Shown: positions 35,038-44,464 of the stretch, one piece after another
Layout: every line of letters starts with the position of its first letter
Numbering within the stretch: position 1 is the first letter of the stretch
Assembly: GCF_016863395.1 (NCBI RefSeq)
Contig: NZ_BOOU01000036.1
Span: 124,001-188,000 of the forward strand
Source: Sphaerisporangium rufum
Lineage (GTDB): Bacteria > Actinomycetota > Actinomycetes > Streptosporangiales > Streptosporangiaceae
DNA length: 64,000 bases
Direction of reading: 5' to 3'
The notes under the pieces: generated by a model
What the model was told of the DNA's origin: nothing
The model's input: the letters and a program-made list of their open reading frames with translations, nothing else
Database searches by the model: none
Program-made: the position numbers and the translations under genes

Positions 35038-35146
35038 CACGGCCGCTCGGCGCGGACCGGGCCCCGGTGGCCCGCGGACCAGGATGCGCGGCTGGGACGC
35101 TCCCACCGGTGGCCACCGGAGCCGGTGGCGCGTGGAACAGGAGACC

Positions 35147-35869
35147 CTAGGACGGTTCCGGGCCGCGGCCGCCGGAGCCGGGCGTGCCGGTGGCACCGGC
35201 CTGGACGCCGTCCAGCAACCAGGTGAGACCGAGCGTGAAGGCGGTGTCCCAGTCCGCCGCGCCGGCCTGCGGGCCGTGCGCGGCGAGGACCGGGTAGCGG
35301 TCGCGCTGAGCACGGACGTGCTCCCGGGCGGCGCGGCGGGTGTCCTGCTCGGCGCCGGCGGTCCAGGTGGCCTGCATGAGCGCCGAGCCGATGACGAAGT
35401 TGGACAGGCCGTAGGCGGCGGCGGTCAGCGCCGGCCCGGTAACCCCGGCGCGCACCAAGGCGGCGTACAGGAACTCGCTGCGAGCCAGCACGTTGGGGCC
35501 GAGCATCGGGCGGCCGAGCAGCGCCGCCGACCAGGGATGCGCCAGCAGCACCGCCCGCCATCCGCCGATCAGCGCGGTGACGCCGGCCCGCCAGTCCGGG
35601 CCGTCCGGGATCTCCACCCCTTCGAAGATCGCGTCGAGGGCGAGGTCCAGGACGTCGTCCTTGGTCTTGACGTGCCAGTACAGCGTGGTGGAGCCGGTGC
35701 CGAGGCGCTCGGCGAGCCGGCGCATGGTCAGCCGGGCCGCGCCCTCCTCGTCCAGCAGGGCGACGGCCGCCGCCACGATCCGGTCCCGGCTGAGCGGGGC
35801 CTCGCGGGCCGCCCGCCCCGGCGGCCGCAGCCACACCTCGCCGGCCGAGCCGGTGCTCTTCGTCGCCAT
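35147..35869 (-). CDS. TetR-family regulator of the ABC-F/DrrAB resistance operon
   Basis: 240 residues from ATG 35869 (GGAGG five bases upstream; GTG 35881 would precede it). HTH: LSRDRIVAAAVALLDEEG then LTMRRLAERLGTGSTTLYWHVKTKDDVLDLAL, and a TetR_C drug-binding type C-terminal domain. It is divergent from the resistance operon with a repeated CCGGACCA/TGGTCCGG motif between them, the classic layout of a drug-induced repressor. Confidence 0.9.
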   Translation of the reverse strand: MATKSTGSAGEVWLRPPGRAAREAPLSRDRIVAAAVALLDEEGAARLTMRRLAERLGTGSTTLYWHVKTKDDVLDLALDAIFEGVEIPDGPDWRAGVTALIGGWRAVLLAHPWSAALLGRPMLGPNVLARSEFLYAALVRAGVTGPALTAAAYGLSNFVIGSALMQATWTAGAEQDTRRAAREHVRAQRDRYPVLAAHGPQAGAADWDTAFTLGLTWLLDGVQAGATGTPGSGGRGPEPS

Positions 35870-35920
35870 CCCGTCCTCCACATCGCCCGCTCACCGGAGT
35901 CTAGTATGGTGATCGACCAA

Positions 35921-35957
35921 CCGGACCAATGATCCGGTGACTCGAACAATGGTCCGG
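35921..35957. promoter_or_regulatory. Operator of the TetR/ABC-F divergent promoter
   Basis: CCGGACCAAT (35921-35930) and AATGGTCCGG (35948-35957) form an inverted repeat with one mismatch; a further half-site ATCCGG lies between them. Spacing of 17 bp places the arms about two and a half turns apart centre to centre. Confidence 0.6.
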
Positions 35958-35988
35958 ATACATCGCCGGACCGGCCGAGGGGAGCGCG

Positions 35989-37632
35989 GTGGCGGGGCAC
36001 ATCGAGGTGGACGGGCTGACCTACCTGCTGCCGGACGGGCGACTGCTGCTGCACGAGGTCTCGTTCCGGGTCGGCGACGGCGTCAAGGCCGGGCTGGTCG
36101 GGCCGAACGGCGCGGGCAAGACCACCCTGCTCCGGCTGATCGCCGGCGATCTGCGGCCGGACGGCGGCCGGGTGGTCCGCTCGGGCGGCCTCGGGGTGAT
36201 GCGGCAGTTCATCGGCACCGTCCGCGACGACCGGAGCCTGCACGCGCTGCTGCTGTCGGTGGCCCCCGACCAGGTCCGGGCCGCCGCCGCGGCCCTGGCC
36301 CGCGCGGAGTCGGCCCTGGCCGGCCGCGACGACGAGGCCACCCAGCTCGCCTACGCGCAGGCCATCGGCGACTACGCCGACGCCGGCGGCTACGACATGG
36401 AGGTGGTGTGGGACACCTGCACCACGGCCGCCCTCGGCCTGCCGTTCGACGCGGTCCGCGACCGCCCGGTCAGCACCCTGTCCGGTGGCGAGCAGAAACG
36501 CCTCGTGCTGGAGGCCCTGTTCCGCGGCCCGGACCAGGTGCTGCTGCTGGACGAGCCGGACAACTACCTCGACGTGCCCACCAAGCGGTGGCTGGAGGAC
36601 CGGCTGCGCACCGCCACCAAGACCGTGCTGCTGGTATCGCACGACCGGCACCTGCTGGCCACCGCCACCGACCGGATCGTGACCGTGGAGTCGCGCGGCG
36701 TGTGGGTGCACGGCGGGGGGTTCGCCACCTACGCCCAGGGCCGGCAGGACCGCATCGACCGCCTGGCGGAACGGCGCCGCCGCTGGGACGAGGAACACGC
36801 CAAACTCCGGCGGCTGGTCCAGACGCTGCGGCAGACCGCCGCCAGCAACGACGCGCTGTCCAGCGCCTACCGGGCCGCCCGCACCCGGCTGTCCCGGTTC
36901 GAGGAGGCCGGGCCGCCGGAGCGGCCGCCCCGGCCGCAGAACGTCCGGATGCGGCTGCGCGGCGGCCGGACCGGCAAGCGCGCCGTCGTCTGCCAGGGCC
37001 TGGAACTCACCGGGCTGACCCGGGCGTTCGACGCCGAGATCTGGTACGGCGAGCGGGTCGGCGTGCTGGGGGCGAACGGTTCCGGCAAGTCGCACTTCCT
37101 GCGAGCGCTGGCCGGGGCGGCGGACGGCACGGTGCCCGCGGTCCGGCACCGCGGTTCCGTCACGCTGGGCGCCAGAGTGGTACCCGGCCACTTCGCGCAG
37201 ACCCACGACCGGCCCGACCTGCACGGCCGTACCCCCGCCGAGCTGGTGACCTCCGGATACGCCCTCACGCTGAACGACGCCATGGCCGCGCTCGCCCGCT
37301 ACGAGCTGGCCCCGGCCGCCGGACAGCGGTTCGAGACCCTGTCCGGCGGGCAGCAGGCCCGGCTGCAGATCCTGCTGCTGGAGCTGTCCGGGGCGACCCT
37401 GCTGCTGCTCGACGAGCCGACCGACAACCTCGACCTGGCCAGTGCCGAGGCCCTTCAGGCAGGGCTGGCGGGCTTCGCCGGCACCGTGCTGGCCGTCACC
37501 CACGACCGCTGGTTCGCCGCCGACTTCGACCGCTTCCTCATCTTCGGAGCCGGCGGGACGGTCCAGGAGAGCGACGACCCGATCTGGGAGGAGACCGGCC
37601 CCGGCCGCGCTGTGGCCGCCGGCAAGGAGTGA
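35989..37632 (+). CDS. ABC-F ATPase, probable antibiotic-resistance ribosome protection protein
   Basis: 547 residues from GTG 35989 (GGGGAG ribosome site). Two ABC domains: Walker A GPNGAGKT (38-45), LSGGEQKR, LLLDEPDNYLD, then GANGSGKS, LSGGQQAR and LLLDEPTDNLD; linker helix RRRRWDEEHAKLRRLVQTL. By eye it matches the 690-2300 protein over nearly every block. It heads an operon with a DrrAB-type exporter, so combined target protection and efflux of one drug is the likely role. Confidence 0.92.
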   Translation: MAGHIEVDGLTYLLPDGRLLLHEVSFRVGDGVKAGLVGPNGAGKTTLLRLIAGDLRPDGGRVVRSGGLGVMRQFIGTVRDDRSLHALLLSVAPDQVRAAAAALARAESALAGRDDEATQLAYAQAIGDYADAGGYDMEVVWDTCTTAALGLPFDAVRDRPVSTLSGGEQKRLVLEALFRGPDQVLLLDEPDNYLDVPTKRWLEDRLRTATKTVLLVSHDRHLLATATDRIVTVESRGVWVHGGGFATYAQGRQDRIDRLAERRRRWDEEHAKLRRLVQTLRQTAASNDALSSAYRAARTRLSRFEEAGPPERPPRPQNVRMRLRGGRTGKRAVVCQGLELTGLTRAFDAEIWYGERVGVLGANGSGKSHFLRALAGAADGTVPAVRHRGSVTLGARVVPGHFAQTHDRPDLHGRTPAELVTSGYALTLNDAMAALARYELAPAAGQRFETLSGGQQARLQILLLELSGATLLLLDEPTDNLDLASAEALQAGLAGFAGTVLAVTHDRWFAADFDRFLIFGAGGTVQESDDPIWEETGPGRAVAAGKE

Positions 37633-37678
37633 AACCGGGTGAGGGTGCGGTGAAACCGGGGGCGCCCAGAGTGGGGCC

Positions 37679-38707
37679 ATGAGCATCACAGAACTTGGAC
37701 GCACCGGGGGCGGCGGCCCGGCCCCCGGCGAAGGCGTCGAGCCGGCCGTGCGGGTCGCGGGGCTGGTGAAGGCGTTCGGCGAGCACCGGGCCGTCGACGG
37801 GATCGACCTTGAGGTGCGTCCCGGCGAGATCTTCGGCGTGCTCGGCCCGAACGGGGCCGGCAAGACCACCATGCTGCGGATGCTGGCCACCCTGTTGAAG
37901 ATCGATGCCGGCCGGGCCGAGATCTTCGGGGTGGACGTGGCCGGAAACCCGCACGTGATCCGCCAGCTGGTCGGCGTCACCGGGCAGTACGCGTCGGTGG
38001 ACGAGAACCTGACCGCCCGGGAGAACCTCTGGCTGTTCAGTCGGCTGCAGGGCGTCGCCCCGCAGCGGGCCCGGCGCATCGCCACCGAACTGCTGGACCA
38101 GTTCGGCCTGGCGGAGGCGGCGAACAAGCCGCTCGCGCAGTTCTCCGGCGGCATGCGGCGGCGCCTCGACCTGGCCGCCAGCCTGATCACCCGGCCACCG
38201 CTGATCTTCCTGGACGAGCCGACCACCGGCCTCGATCCCCGCACCCGCGGCCAGATGTGGGACACCATCCGCGGCCTGGTCGCCGACGGCTGCACCGTGC
38301 TGCTCACCACGCAGTACCTGGACGAGGCCGACCAGCTCGCCGACCGGGTCGCCGTCATCGACCACGGCCGCAAGGTCGCCGAGGGCACCCCCGACGAGCT
38401 GAAGACCACGGTCGGGAACTCCGCACTGCAGCTGGTGCTCGCCGAGCCGGGCGACGCGCCGGACGCCGTGGCGGTCGTCCGGCGGGTCCTCGGCGTGGAC
38501 CCGGTCCTCAGCCCGGAGCGGGGCCGCCTCAACGTAGCCCTCGACCGGGCCGATCTGGCGGCGGACGTGCTCATCGGGCTGCGCACCGCCGGGGTGTCGG
38601 TCGCCTCGGTGAGCGTGGCCAAGCCCAGCCTGGACGAGGTGTTCCTCGCCCTCACCGGCCACGGGACCGACCGCGACGAGACCGGAACGGAGGAGGACGG
38701 CCGATGA
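37679..38707 (+). CDS. DrrA-type ABC transporter ATPase (antibiotic export)
   Basis: 342 residues, single ABC domain: Walker A GPNGAGKTT (56-64), Q-loop TGQYASVDENLT, signature FSGGMRRRLDLA, Walker B LIFLDEPTTGLDP, H-loop LLTTQYLDEAD, and the C-terminal extension GHGTDRDETG typical of DrrA (daunorubicin resistance). It powers the permease encoded next, whose ATG overlaps its stop. Confidence 0.93.
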   Translation: MSITELGRTGGGGPAPGEGVEPAVRVAGLVKAFGEHRAVDGIDLEVRPGEIFGVLGPNGAGKTTMLRMLATLLKIDAGRAEIFGVDVAGNPHVIRQLVGVTGQYASVDENLTARENLWLFSRLQGVAPQRARRIATELLDQFGLAEAANKPLAQFSGGMRRRLDLAASLITRPPLIFLDEPTTGLDPRTRGQMWDTIRGLVADGCTVLLTTQYLDEADQLADRVAVIDHGRKVAEGTPDELKTTVGNSALQLVLAEPGDAPDAVAVVRRVLGVDPVLSPERGRLNVALDRADLAADVLIGLRTAGVSVASVSVAKPSLDEVFLALTGHGTDRDETGTEEDGR

Positions 38708-39543
38708 GCACCCTGATCACCCCCACCCGCGAGACGGTGCGGGCCGCCGAGCGGGTGGCGGCCGCCCGGCGGCACGTCTCCCTGGGAGAGACGTTCGGGC
38801 AGACACTGATGATGGCGTGGCGCGCGCTGAAGAAGATGCGCCGCAATCCCGAGCAGTTCTTCGACGTGGCGCTGCAGCCACTGCTGTTCACCGCGATGTT
38901 CGCCTTCATCTTCGGCGGCGCCGTCGCCGGCGACGTGGCGAGCTACCTCCCGCTGATGATCCCCGGCATCGTCGCGCAGACCGTGTTGACGACGTGCATG
39001 GCCACCGGCACCCAGCTCCGCGAGGACATGGAGAAGGGGGTCTTCGACCGGTTCAAGTCGCTGCCGATCGCCCGGATCGCGCCGCTGGCCGGGCCGATGG
39101 TGGCCGACCTGCTGCGCTACGCGATCGCGGCCACTCTGACCTTCGTCACCGGCCTGCTGATGGGTTACCGCCCGGGCGGCGGCGTGGGCGGCGTGCTCGC
39201 CGCGATCCTGCTGGCGGTCGTCACCGGCTGGTCGCTGGCCTGGGCGTTCACCTGGGTCGGCACGATCGCCCGCAGCGCCCAGGCCGTGCAGGGCATCTCG
39301 ATGATGATCCTGTTCCCGCTGACGTTCCTGTCCAACGCCTTCGTCCCGGTGGAGACGCTGCCCGGGTGGCTGGCGGCGTTCGTCCGGGTGAACCCGGTCT
39401 CACACCTGGTCACGGCGGCCCGCGACCTCGCCAACGACGCCAACGTCAGCGGTGAGGTGGCCTGGACGCTGCTGGCCTGCCTGGTGGTCATCGTGATCTT
39501 CGCCCCGCTGTCGGTGCGCAGCTACAAGCGGCGCCACATGTGA
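38704..39543 (+). CDS. DrrB-type ABC transporter permease (ABC-2)
   Basis: 279 residues with six hydrophobic segments (PLLFTAMFAFIFGGAV, LPLMIPGIVAQTVLTTCMA, YAIAATLTFVTGLLMG and others) and the ABC-2 landmark LPIARIAPLAGPMVADLLR. An N-terminal cytoplasmic stretch and ARALKKMRRNPEQFF-like coupling helix precede helix 1. It overlaps DrrA by 4 bp. Its last 144 bp overlap the SARP gene on the other strand. Confidence 0.93.
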   Translation: MSTLITPTRETVRAAERVAAARRHVSLGETFGQTLMMAWRALKKMRRNPEQFFDVALQPLLFTAMFAFIFGGAVAGDVASYLPLMIPGIVAQTVLTTCMATGTQLREDMEKGVFDRFKSLPIARIAPLAGPMVADLLRYAIAATLTFVTGLLMGYRPGGGVGGVLAAILLAVVTGWSLAWAFTWVGTIARSAQAVQGISMMILFPLTFLSNAFVPVETLPGWLAAFVRVNPVSHLVTAARDLANDANVSGEVAWTLLACLVVIVIFAPLSVRSYKRRHM

Positions 39544-42500
39544 GCCCCGCCCGGTCCGGCTGGAGACCTGCTCGAGGAGGCCGCGCGCCTCGTCGAGCAG
39601 GTCGATGCCGCGCCGGTCGGCGTATCCGGCCCGTATCTCGGCCAGCACCCCGGGCGCGGCCCGCTCGGCGTGCGGTTCGATCCGCTCGAGCGCCATGCTC
39701 GGCATGTGCCGGTTGTAGGCGAACCGCTCGGCCACCACCAGCAGCCCGATCGCGTCGCGCGGGGGCATGGCCTCCCGCAGCAGCCCCCAGGCACCGAGCG
39801 CGAAGAGCATCGAGCCGCACAGCGGAAGGTCGAGGAACGGGTTGTCCGCGCCGAACATGTCGAAGGCCCGGGCCTTGGCGAACAGCTCCTCGGCGTACTC
39901 CGCGTCCTGCGGCCGCGCGTGATAGGCGTGCGCCGTCAGGGCGACGGAGATCGTCATGATCATCCACGGGGTGAACTCCACGTCCTGCATGCCGGGCAGC
40001 CGGACGTCACGGGCCCGCCGGATGGCCCGGCGGTACTCCGCCAGCGCGGCGGCGGTCTCGCCGCGGGCCAGCGCCAGCTCGGCCGCGCACACCGAGGCCA
40101 TCGCCACCCCGCCGAGCACCGCCCTGCCGTCGTTGATCCGGGAGATCCGGGCGAACTCCGCCTCGGCCGCGCCGAGATCGCCGTCGGCGAGCGCGCAGAA
40201 CAGCAGCACCATGCGCAGCTGGGTCTCGTCGTCGATGGCGCCGAGCCGGCTCAGCACCGGGATCGCGGTCCGCGCGTGCCCGGCCGCCCGCGCCAGGTCG
40301 CCGCCCTTGATGACCAGGTGGGCCAGGATGGCGTGCATGATGGCGCCGAGCCACGGCCCCTGGTCGGCGGGCAGCATCGCCAGCGTCCGCTCGGCGGCCT
40401 CGATCGCCCCGGTCACGTCCGCCGCGTTCTCCATGACGTGCACGCTCATCTGGGTCGCCGCCAGCGCCAGCTCGGGGTCGGCGCTGCGGCTCAGCTCCGC
40501 CAGCCGGGTGCGCATGTCGGACTCGTTGTCGAACCCGTCACAGGCGAGCAGCACCATGACCATCGCCGCCACCCGGGGATCGGTCCGCTCACCGGTGGGC
40601 AGCGTGCGGAGCAGATCGCGCAGCGGGCTGTTGCGCTGGTCGATGATGACGACCACGTTCATGAACAGGATCAGCAGCGAGGTCCGGGTCTCCTCGACCA
40701 GGGACGGTGGTGGCGTCCAACCGGCGATCACCTGGCTGATCGCCTCCCAGTGCACCAGGATCCGGGAGTGGTCGCCGCGGATCGACCACAGCGCGCCGAC
40801 CCCGGTCAGCAACCGGACCACCGTGCCGGGGTCGGAATCGGCGAGCGCCTGCCGGAGCAGGTCGGCGAGGTTGCCCTCCTCGGCGTGCAGCGCGTCCACC
40901 GCCGCGTATTGTGCCGGGCTGAACATGGCGGCGGCGTGTTCCAGGGCGTACGAAGTCGCCCAGTCCCGCTGCGCCGCCCGGGCCGGCGCCTCCTCGCCCG
41001 CCTCCGCCAGCCGAAGCCGCCCGAACTCCCGGACGGTCTCCAGCATCCGGTAGCGCAGCCCGTACGCCGTCTCCCGGACGCTCAGCATCGACTGCTCGGC
41101 CAGCGCGTCCACCGCGTGCAGCGCGTCCGGGCCGAGCACCTGCTCGGCGGCGGCCAGCGTGAAACCGTCGCCGAACAGCGACATCCAGCGCAGCGCCCGC
41201 CGCTCCGGCTCGGCCAGCAGGTTCCACGACCAGTCGATGACCGCGAGCAGCGTCCGGTGCCGGTCGGGGGCGGTCCGGTTACCGCCGCGCAGCAGGGCGA
41301 ACCGGTCGGCCAGCCGCCGGGCGATCTCCGGCACCGACATCACCCGTACCTTGGCCGCGGCCAGCTCGACGGCGAGCGGCAGCCCGTCCAGGCGGGCGAC
41401 GATCTCCGCGACCGCCGCCTCGTCGATCCGCACGCCCGGGCGGGCGGCGGTGGCCCGCTGGCGGAACAGCTCGGCCGCGTCCCCGGCGGGCAGCTCGCCC
41501 AGCGGGTAGACGCGTTCGGCGGGGATCGACAGCGGGGCGCGCGAGGTGACCAGCACCCGCAGGGCGCGGGTCGTCACGGTCAGGAACGCCACCAGGTCGG
41601 CGACCGCCTCGATCACGTGCTCGCAATTGTCCAGGATCAGCAGCGCCGGAGCCTGGTCCAGGTGCTGGGCGATCCGGGCCCGCACGTCGGAACGCTGCCC
41701 GGGAGTCAGGGCCCGCCGCCCGCTGACCGAGTCGCGCACCCCGAGCACCGAGCCGACCTCGCCGACCACGCCCTCCGGCGAGGAGACGCCGACCAGCTCG
41801 ACGAAGTGCGCCACCGGCTGCGCGGCGTTCCGCCCGACGACGTGGGCCAGCCGCGTCTTGCCCAGCCCGCCGGGGCCGACGATGGACACCACCCGATCGG
41901 TCTCCAGCAGGGCGTGCACCGCGCGGATGTCGCCGTCCCGGCCGAGCAGTGAGGAACCGTCGAACAGGATGCCGTCCCGCACCGGCCGGTCGGCGACCAG
42001 CAGCTCGGCGTGCACCCTGGCCAGCTCGGGCCCCGGACCGGCGCCCAGCCGGTCGGCCACCTCCGCGCGGTACCGCTCGTAGCGTTCCAGCGCTGCGGCG
42101 GCACCCCGGACCGCGGCCTCGCTGCGCAGCAGGCAGCCGAGCAGTTCCTCGTCATACGGCCGGTCGGCCGCGGCCGCCTCCAGCAGCGGCAGCGCGCTCT
42201 CGTGCGCGCCGCTGCGGCCGCGGGCGATCGCCGCCACCCGGCGCGCCTCGGTGACCCGCCGCGCCGCGGCGCCGCGCAGCTCGGCGAGCGGGCCGGTGGC
42301 GCCGTCCAGGCCGCCGGCCAGGCCGATGGCCTCCTCCGCGCGGCTGCGCGCGAGCGCGGTGTCGCCCACGCCGAGCGCGGCCCGGGCCTGCTCCACCAGC
42401 GCGTCGAGCAGCAGCGCGTCCACCTGCTCGGCGGGCAGGCCGAGCCGGTAGCCGCGCGGCAGCCGCACCACGGCGTCTGCGCAGGTCGCCGCCCTGGTCC

Positions 42501-42696
42501 GCGAGACGACCACCTGCAGCGCCTTGGCCGGGTTGGCCGGCGCCTCGTCCGGCCACAGCTCCTCGACCAGGCGTTCCTCACCGATCCCCGCGCGCCCGTG
42601 CATGGCGAGCACGGCCAGCAACGTCCGCGCGCGATCGCCGACCACGCGCGAACCCCGCCAGCGGACGCCGTCGAGCAGGACCAGTGTGGGGGACAC
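39400..42696 (-). CDS. AfsR/SARP-type regulator: BTAD plus NB-ARC ATPase
   Basis: 1098 residues. The N-terminal OmpR-like DNA-binding domain (TLLAVLAMHGRAGIGEERLVEELWPDEAP) and BTAD (to about 240) are followed by an NB-ARC ATPase (Walker A GPGGLGKT 274-281, LLILDNCEHV, VTSRAPLSIPAERVYPLGEL) and a long TPR-like helical tail. Such proteins activate antibiotic or other secondary-metabolite genes. The last 48 codons run antisense into the permease gene and look nothing like the helical domain before them, so a more upstream original stop may have been lost. AraC lies 9 bp upstream in the same direction. Confidence 0.92.
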   Translation of the reverse strand: MSPTLVLLDGVRWRGSRVVGDRARTLLAVLAMHGRAGIGEERLVEELWPDEAPANPAKALQVVVSRTRAATCADAVVRLPRGYRLGLPAEQVDALLLDALVEQARAALGVGDTALARSRAEEAIGLAGGLDGATGPLAELRGAAARRVTEARRVAAIARGRSGAHESALPLLEAAAADRPYDEELLGCLLRSEAAVRGAAAALERYERYRAEVADRLGAGPGPELARVHAELLVADRPVRDGILFDGSSLLGRDGDIRAVHALLETDRVVSIVGPGGLGKTRLAHVVGRNAAQPVAHFVELVGVSSPEGVVGEVGSVLGVRDSVSGRRALTPGQRSDVRARIAQHLDQAPALLILDNCEHVIEAVADLVAFLTVTTRALRVLVTSRAPLSIPAERVYPLGELPAGDAAELFRQRATAARPGVRIDEAAVAEIVARLDGLPLAVELAAAKVRVMSVPEIARRLADRFALLRGGNRTAPDRHRTLLAVIDWSWNLLAEPERRALRWMSLFGDGFTLAAAEQVLGPDALHAVDALAEQSMLSVRETAYGLRYRMLETVREFGRLRLAEAGEEAPARAAQRDWATSYALEHAAAMFSPAQYAAVDALHAEEGNLADLLRQALADSDPGTVVRLLTGVGALWSIRGDHSRILVHWEAISQVIAGWTPPPSLVEETRTSLLILFMNVVVIIDQRNSPLRDLLRTLPTGERTDPRVAAMVMVLLACDGFDNESDMRTRLAELSRSADPELALAATQMSVHVMENAADVTGAIEAAERTLAMLPADQGPWLGAIMHAILAHLVIKGGDLARAAGHARTAIPVLSRLGAIDDETQLRMVLLFCALADGDLGAAEAEFARISRINDGRAVLGGVAMASVCAAELALARGETAAALAEYRRAIRRARDVRLPGMQDVEFTPWMIMTISVALTAHAYHARPQDAEYAEELFAKARAFDMFGADNPFLDLPLCGSMLFALGAWGLLREAMPPRDAIGLLVVAERFAYNRHMPSMALERIEPHAERAAPGVLAEIRAGYADRRGIDLLDEARGLLEQVSSRTGRGSHVAPLVAAHRQRGEDHDDHQAGQQRPGHLTADVGVVGEVAGRRDQV

Positions 42697-42705
42697 ACTC
42701 CCAGC

Positions 42706-43524
42706 TTACGGATGACTCATGATCGGCGCTTCCGGTCGGCAGGGGGCGGGGGCGGGCAGGCGTCCGGTGATGAACGAGCCGGGCGACACCCCCATCGTCC
42801 TGCGGAACTCGCCGGTGAAATGAGACTGATCGTAATAGCCCGCCTCGACGGCGAGCCGCGCCCACGAACCGGCCTGCGCCCGGGCGAGCACGGTGCGCAG
42901 CCGGTGGATGCGCACCAGCCGTTTCGGCGACACCCCGACCCCGCCGGTCACGAGACCACGCAGGTGGCGCTCGCTGACCCCGAGCCGCCGGGCCACCTCG
43001 GGCACCCGCCCGGGCCGGTCGCCGGAGGTCGCGGACAGTGCGGTGATCGCCGCGCGTACCAGGTCGCTTCGCGACCTGTCATCGGATGTTGCGCGGGAGA
43101 CGCGGGCCAGCAGCTCGGCGCCGATCCGCCGCAGGACCGGCGCATGATCGTGACCCTGCTCCGACAGTTCGCCGACCAGGCGGTCACCGGACGCGCCCCA
43201 CAACTCCCGTAGTGGAACGACCCGGTCGGCGAGCTCGCTCACCGGCACGCCCAGCAGCAACGCCGCGCGGCTCGGCCGGAGGCGGAGCCGGAGCCCGAAG
43301 GGCACGTGCTTCCCCGGGTGGTAAACCGCCCGCGTCCGGGGCCCGACGACCATCAGGTCGCCCTGCCGGTCGTCCAGCGCGCGGAACACCAGCGCCGTGG
43401 CGGTGTCCGGCAGGTGCGCCAGGATCCGCCGCCGCCCGGCGTCGGCGGTCGCGACCCGCACGTCGGCGACCCAGGGCCGCAGGGCGCCCGGCACGGGTAC
43501 CTCCTGTCCCCATATCGCGCTCAC
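42706..43524 (-). CDS. AraC-family regulator
   Basis: 272 residues from GTG 43524. The C-terminal double HTH is clear: VPEVARRLGVSERHLRGLVTGGVGVSPKRLVRIHRL (in two helices) and WARLAVEAGYYDQSHFTGEFRRTMGVSPGSF. The N-terminal domain is of the DUF6597 type (VPGALRPWVADVRVATADAG). It is divergent from the NAD(P)H-binding protein at 43616, which it may control, and precedes the SARP gene by 9 bp. Confidence 0.92.
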   Translation of the reverse strand: MSAIWGQEVPVPGALRPWVADVRVATADAGRRRILAHLPDTATALVFRALDDRQGDLMVVGPRTRAVYHPGKHVPFGLRLRLRPSRAALLLGVPVSELADRVVPLRELWGASGDRLVGELSEQGHDHAPVLRRIGAELLARVSRATSDDRSRSDLVRAAITALSATSGDRPGRVPEVARRLGVSERHLRGLVTGGVGVSPKRLVRIHRLRTVLARAQAGSWARLAVEAGYYDQSHFTGEFRRTMGVSPGSFITGRLPAPAPCRPEAPIMSHP

Positions 43525-43615
43525 GGGTCGACGGTATACGGCAGTCGAGGGGACGGTGCCGGCCGGTGCCGAATCCTCCTATCCGGTTGCCGGCGGCCCG
43601 CGGCAGGCTCGGGCC

Positions 43616-44464
43616 ATGATCCTGATCACCGGTGCCACCGGCACCATCGGCGGCGAGGTACTGCGGCGGCTCGCGGCCCGCGGCGCGGCGGTCCGCGCGA
43701 TGACCCGAGACCCCGCCCGCGTCCAGGCACCGCCCGGCGTCGAGGTCGTGGCGGGCGACTTCGACGATCCCGCCTCGCTGGACCGGGCGGTGTCCGGGGC
43801 CGGCGGCGTCTTCCTGCTGACCCCGGGCGGGCCGGCCACCGAGCGGTACGACCTGGCGATGCTGGCCGCGGCGCGAGCCGCACAGGTGCGCACGGTGGTG
43901 AAGCTCTCGTCGATCGGGGCCGGCACCCCCGGCAGCGAGGTCGACTGGCACGGGCCGGGCGAGCGCGCGCTGCGGGCGAGCGGCATGGGCTGGACGCTGC
44001 TCCGGCCCTCCGCCTTCGCGTCCAACGCGCTGCGCTGGGCCGGCGCGGTCCGGGCCGGCGAGCCGGTGCCGAACCTGACCGGCACCGCCAGGCAGGGGAT
44101 CGTCGATCCGCGGGACGTCGCCGAGGTCGCGGTGCAGGCGCTCGTCGCGGCCGGGCACGACGGGCGGACGTACACGTTGACCGGGCCGGAGCTGCTGAGC
44201 GTCCCCGAGCAGGTGGCCCGGCTGGAGAGAGCCCTCGGACGGGCGATCGGAACGGTCGACGTCCCGCTCGACGTGGCGCACGAACGGATGCTCGCGGCCG
44301 GTACCGATCCGGAGACGGCGGCGAGCATGATCAAGGGCATCGGCGTCATCCGGGACGGCGGCAACGCGGTCCTGGCCGACGGGGTGCGGCTGGCCCTGGG
44401 CCGCCCGCCAACCGATTTCGGCACCTGGGTGGCGGACCACCTGGCGGCCTTCGGCTCAGCCTGA
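43616..44464 (+). CDS. NmrA/SDR-type NAD(P)-binding protein
   Basis: 282 residues. The N-terminal Rossmann motif ILITGATGTIGGEVLRRLAARG (first 20 shown in part) and the later GWTLLRPSAFASNAL place it in the atypical SDR/NmrA group of quinone reductases and redox sensors. It lacks an obvious YxxxK pair. It overlaps the following TetR gene tail-to-tail by 9 bp and is divergent from AraC. Confidence 0.9.
   Translation: MILITGATGTIGGEVLRRLAARGAAVRAMTRDPARVQAPPGVEVVAGDFDDPASLDRAVSGAGGVFLLTPGGPATERYDLAMLAAARAAQVRTVVKLSSIGAGTPGSEVDWHGPGERALRASGMGWTLLRPSAFASNALRWAGAVRAGEPVPNLTGTARQGIVDPRDVAEVAVQALVAAGHDGRTYTLTGPELLSVPEQVARLERALGRAIGTVDVPLDVAHERMLAAGTDPETAASMIKGIGVIRDGGNAVLADGVRLALGRPPTDFGTWVADHLAAFGSA

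Noticed and set aside
35093-35105. TGGGACGCTCCCA resembling a CebR box
   Set aside because: It is 13 bp, lacks one central base of the 14-bp palindrome and lies between convergent genes where a repressor site makes no sense.
35728-38775. 1015-codon minus-strand open frame
   Set aside because: It lies antisense to the ABC-F and DrrA genes and reads as Gln/Val/Gly-rich shadow protein without any domain.
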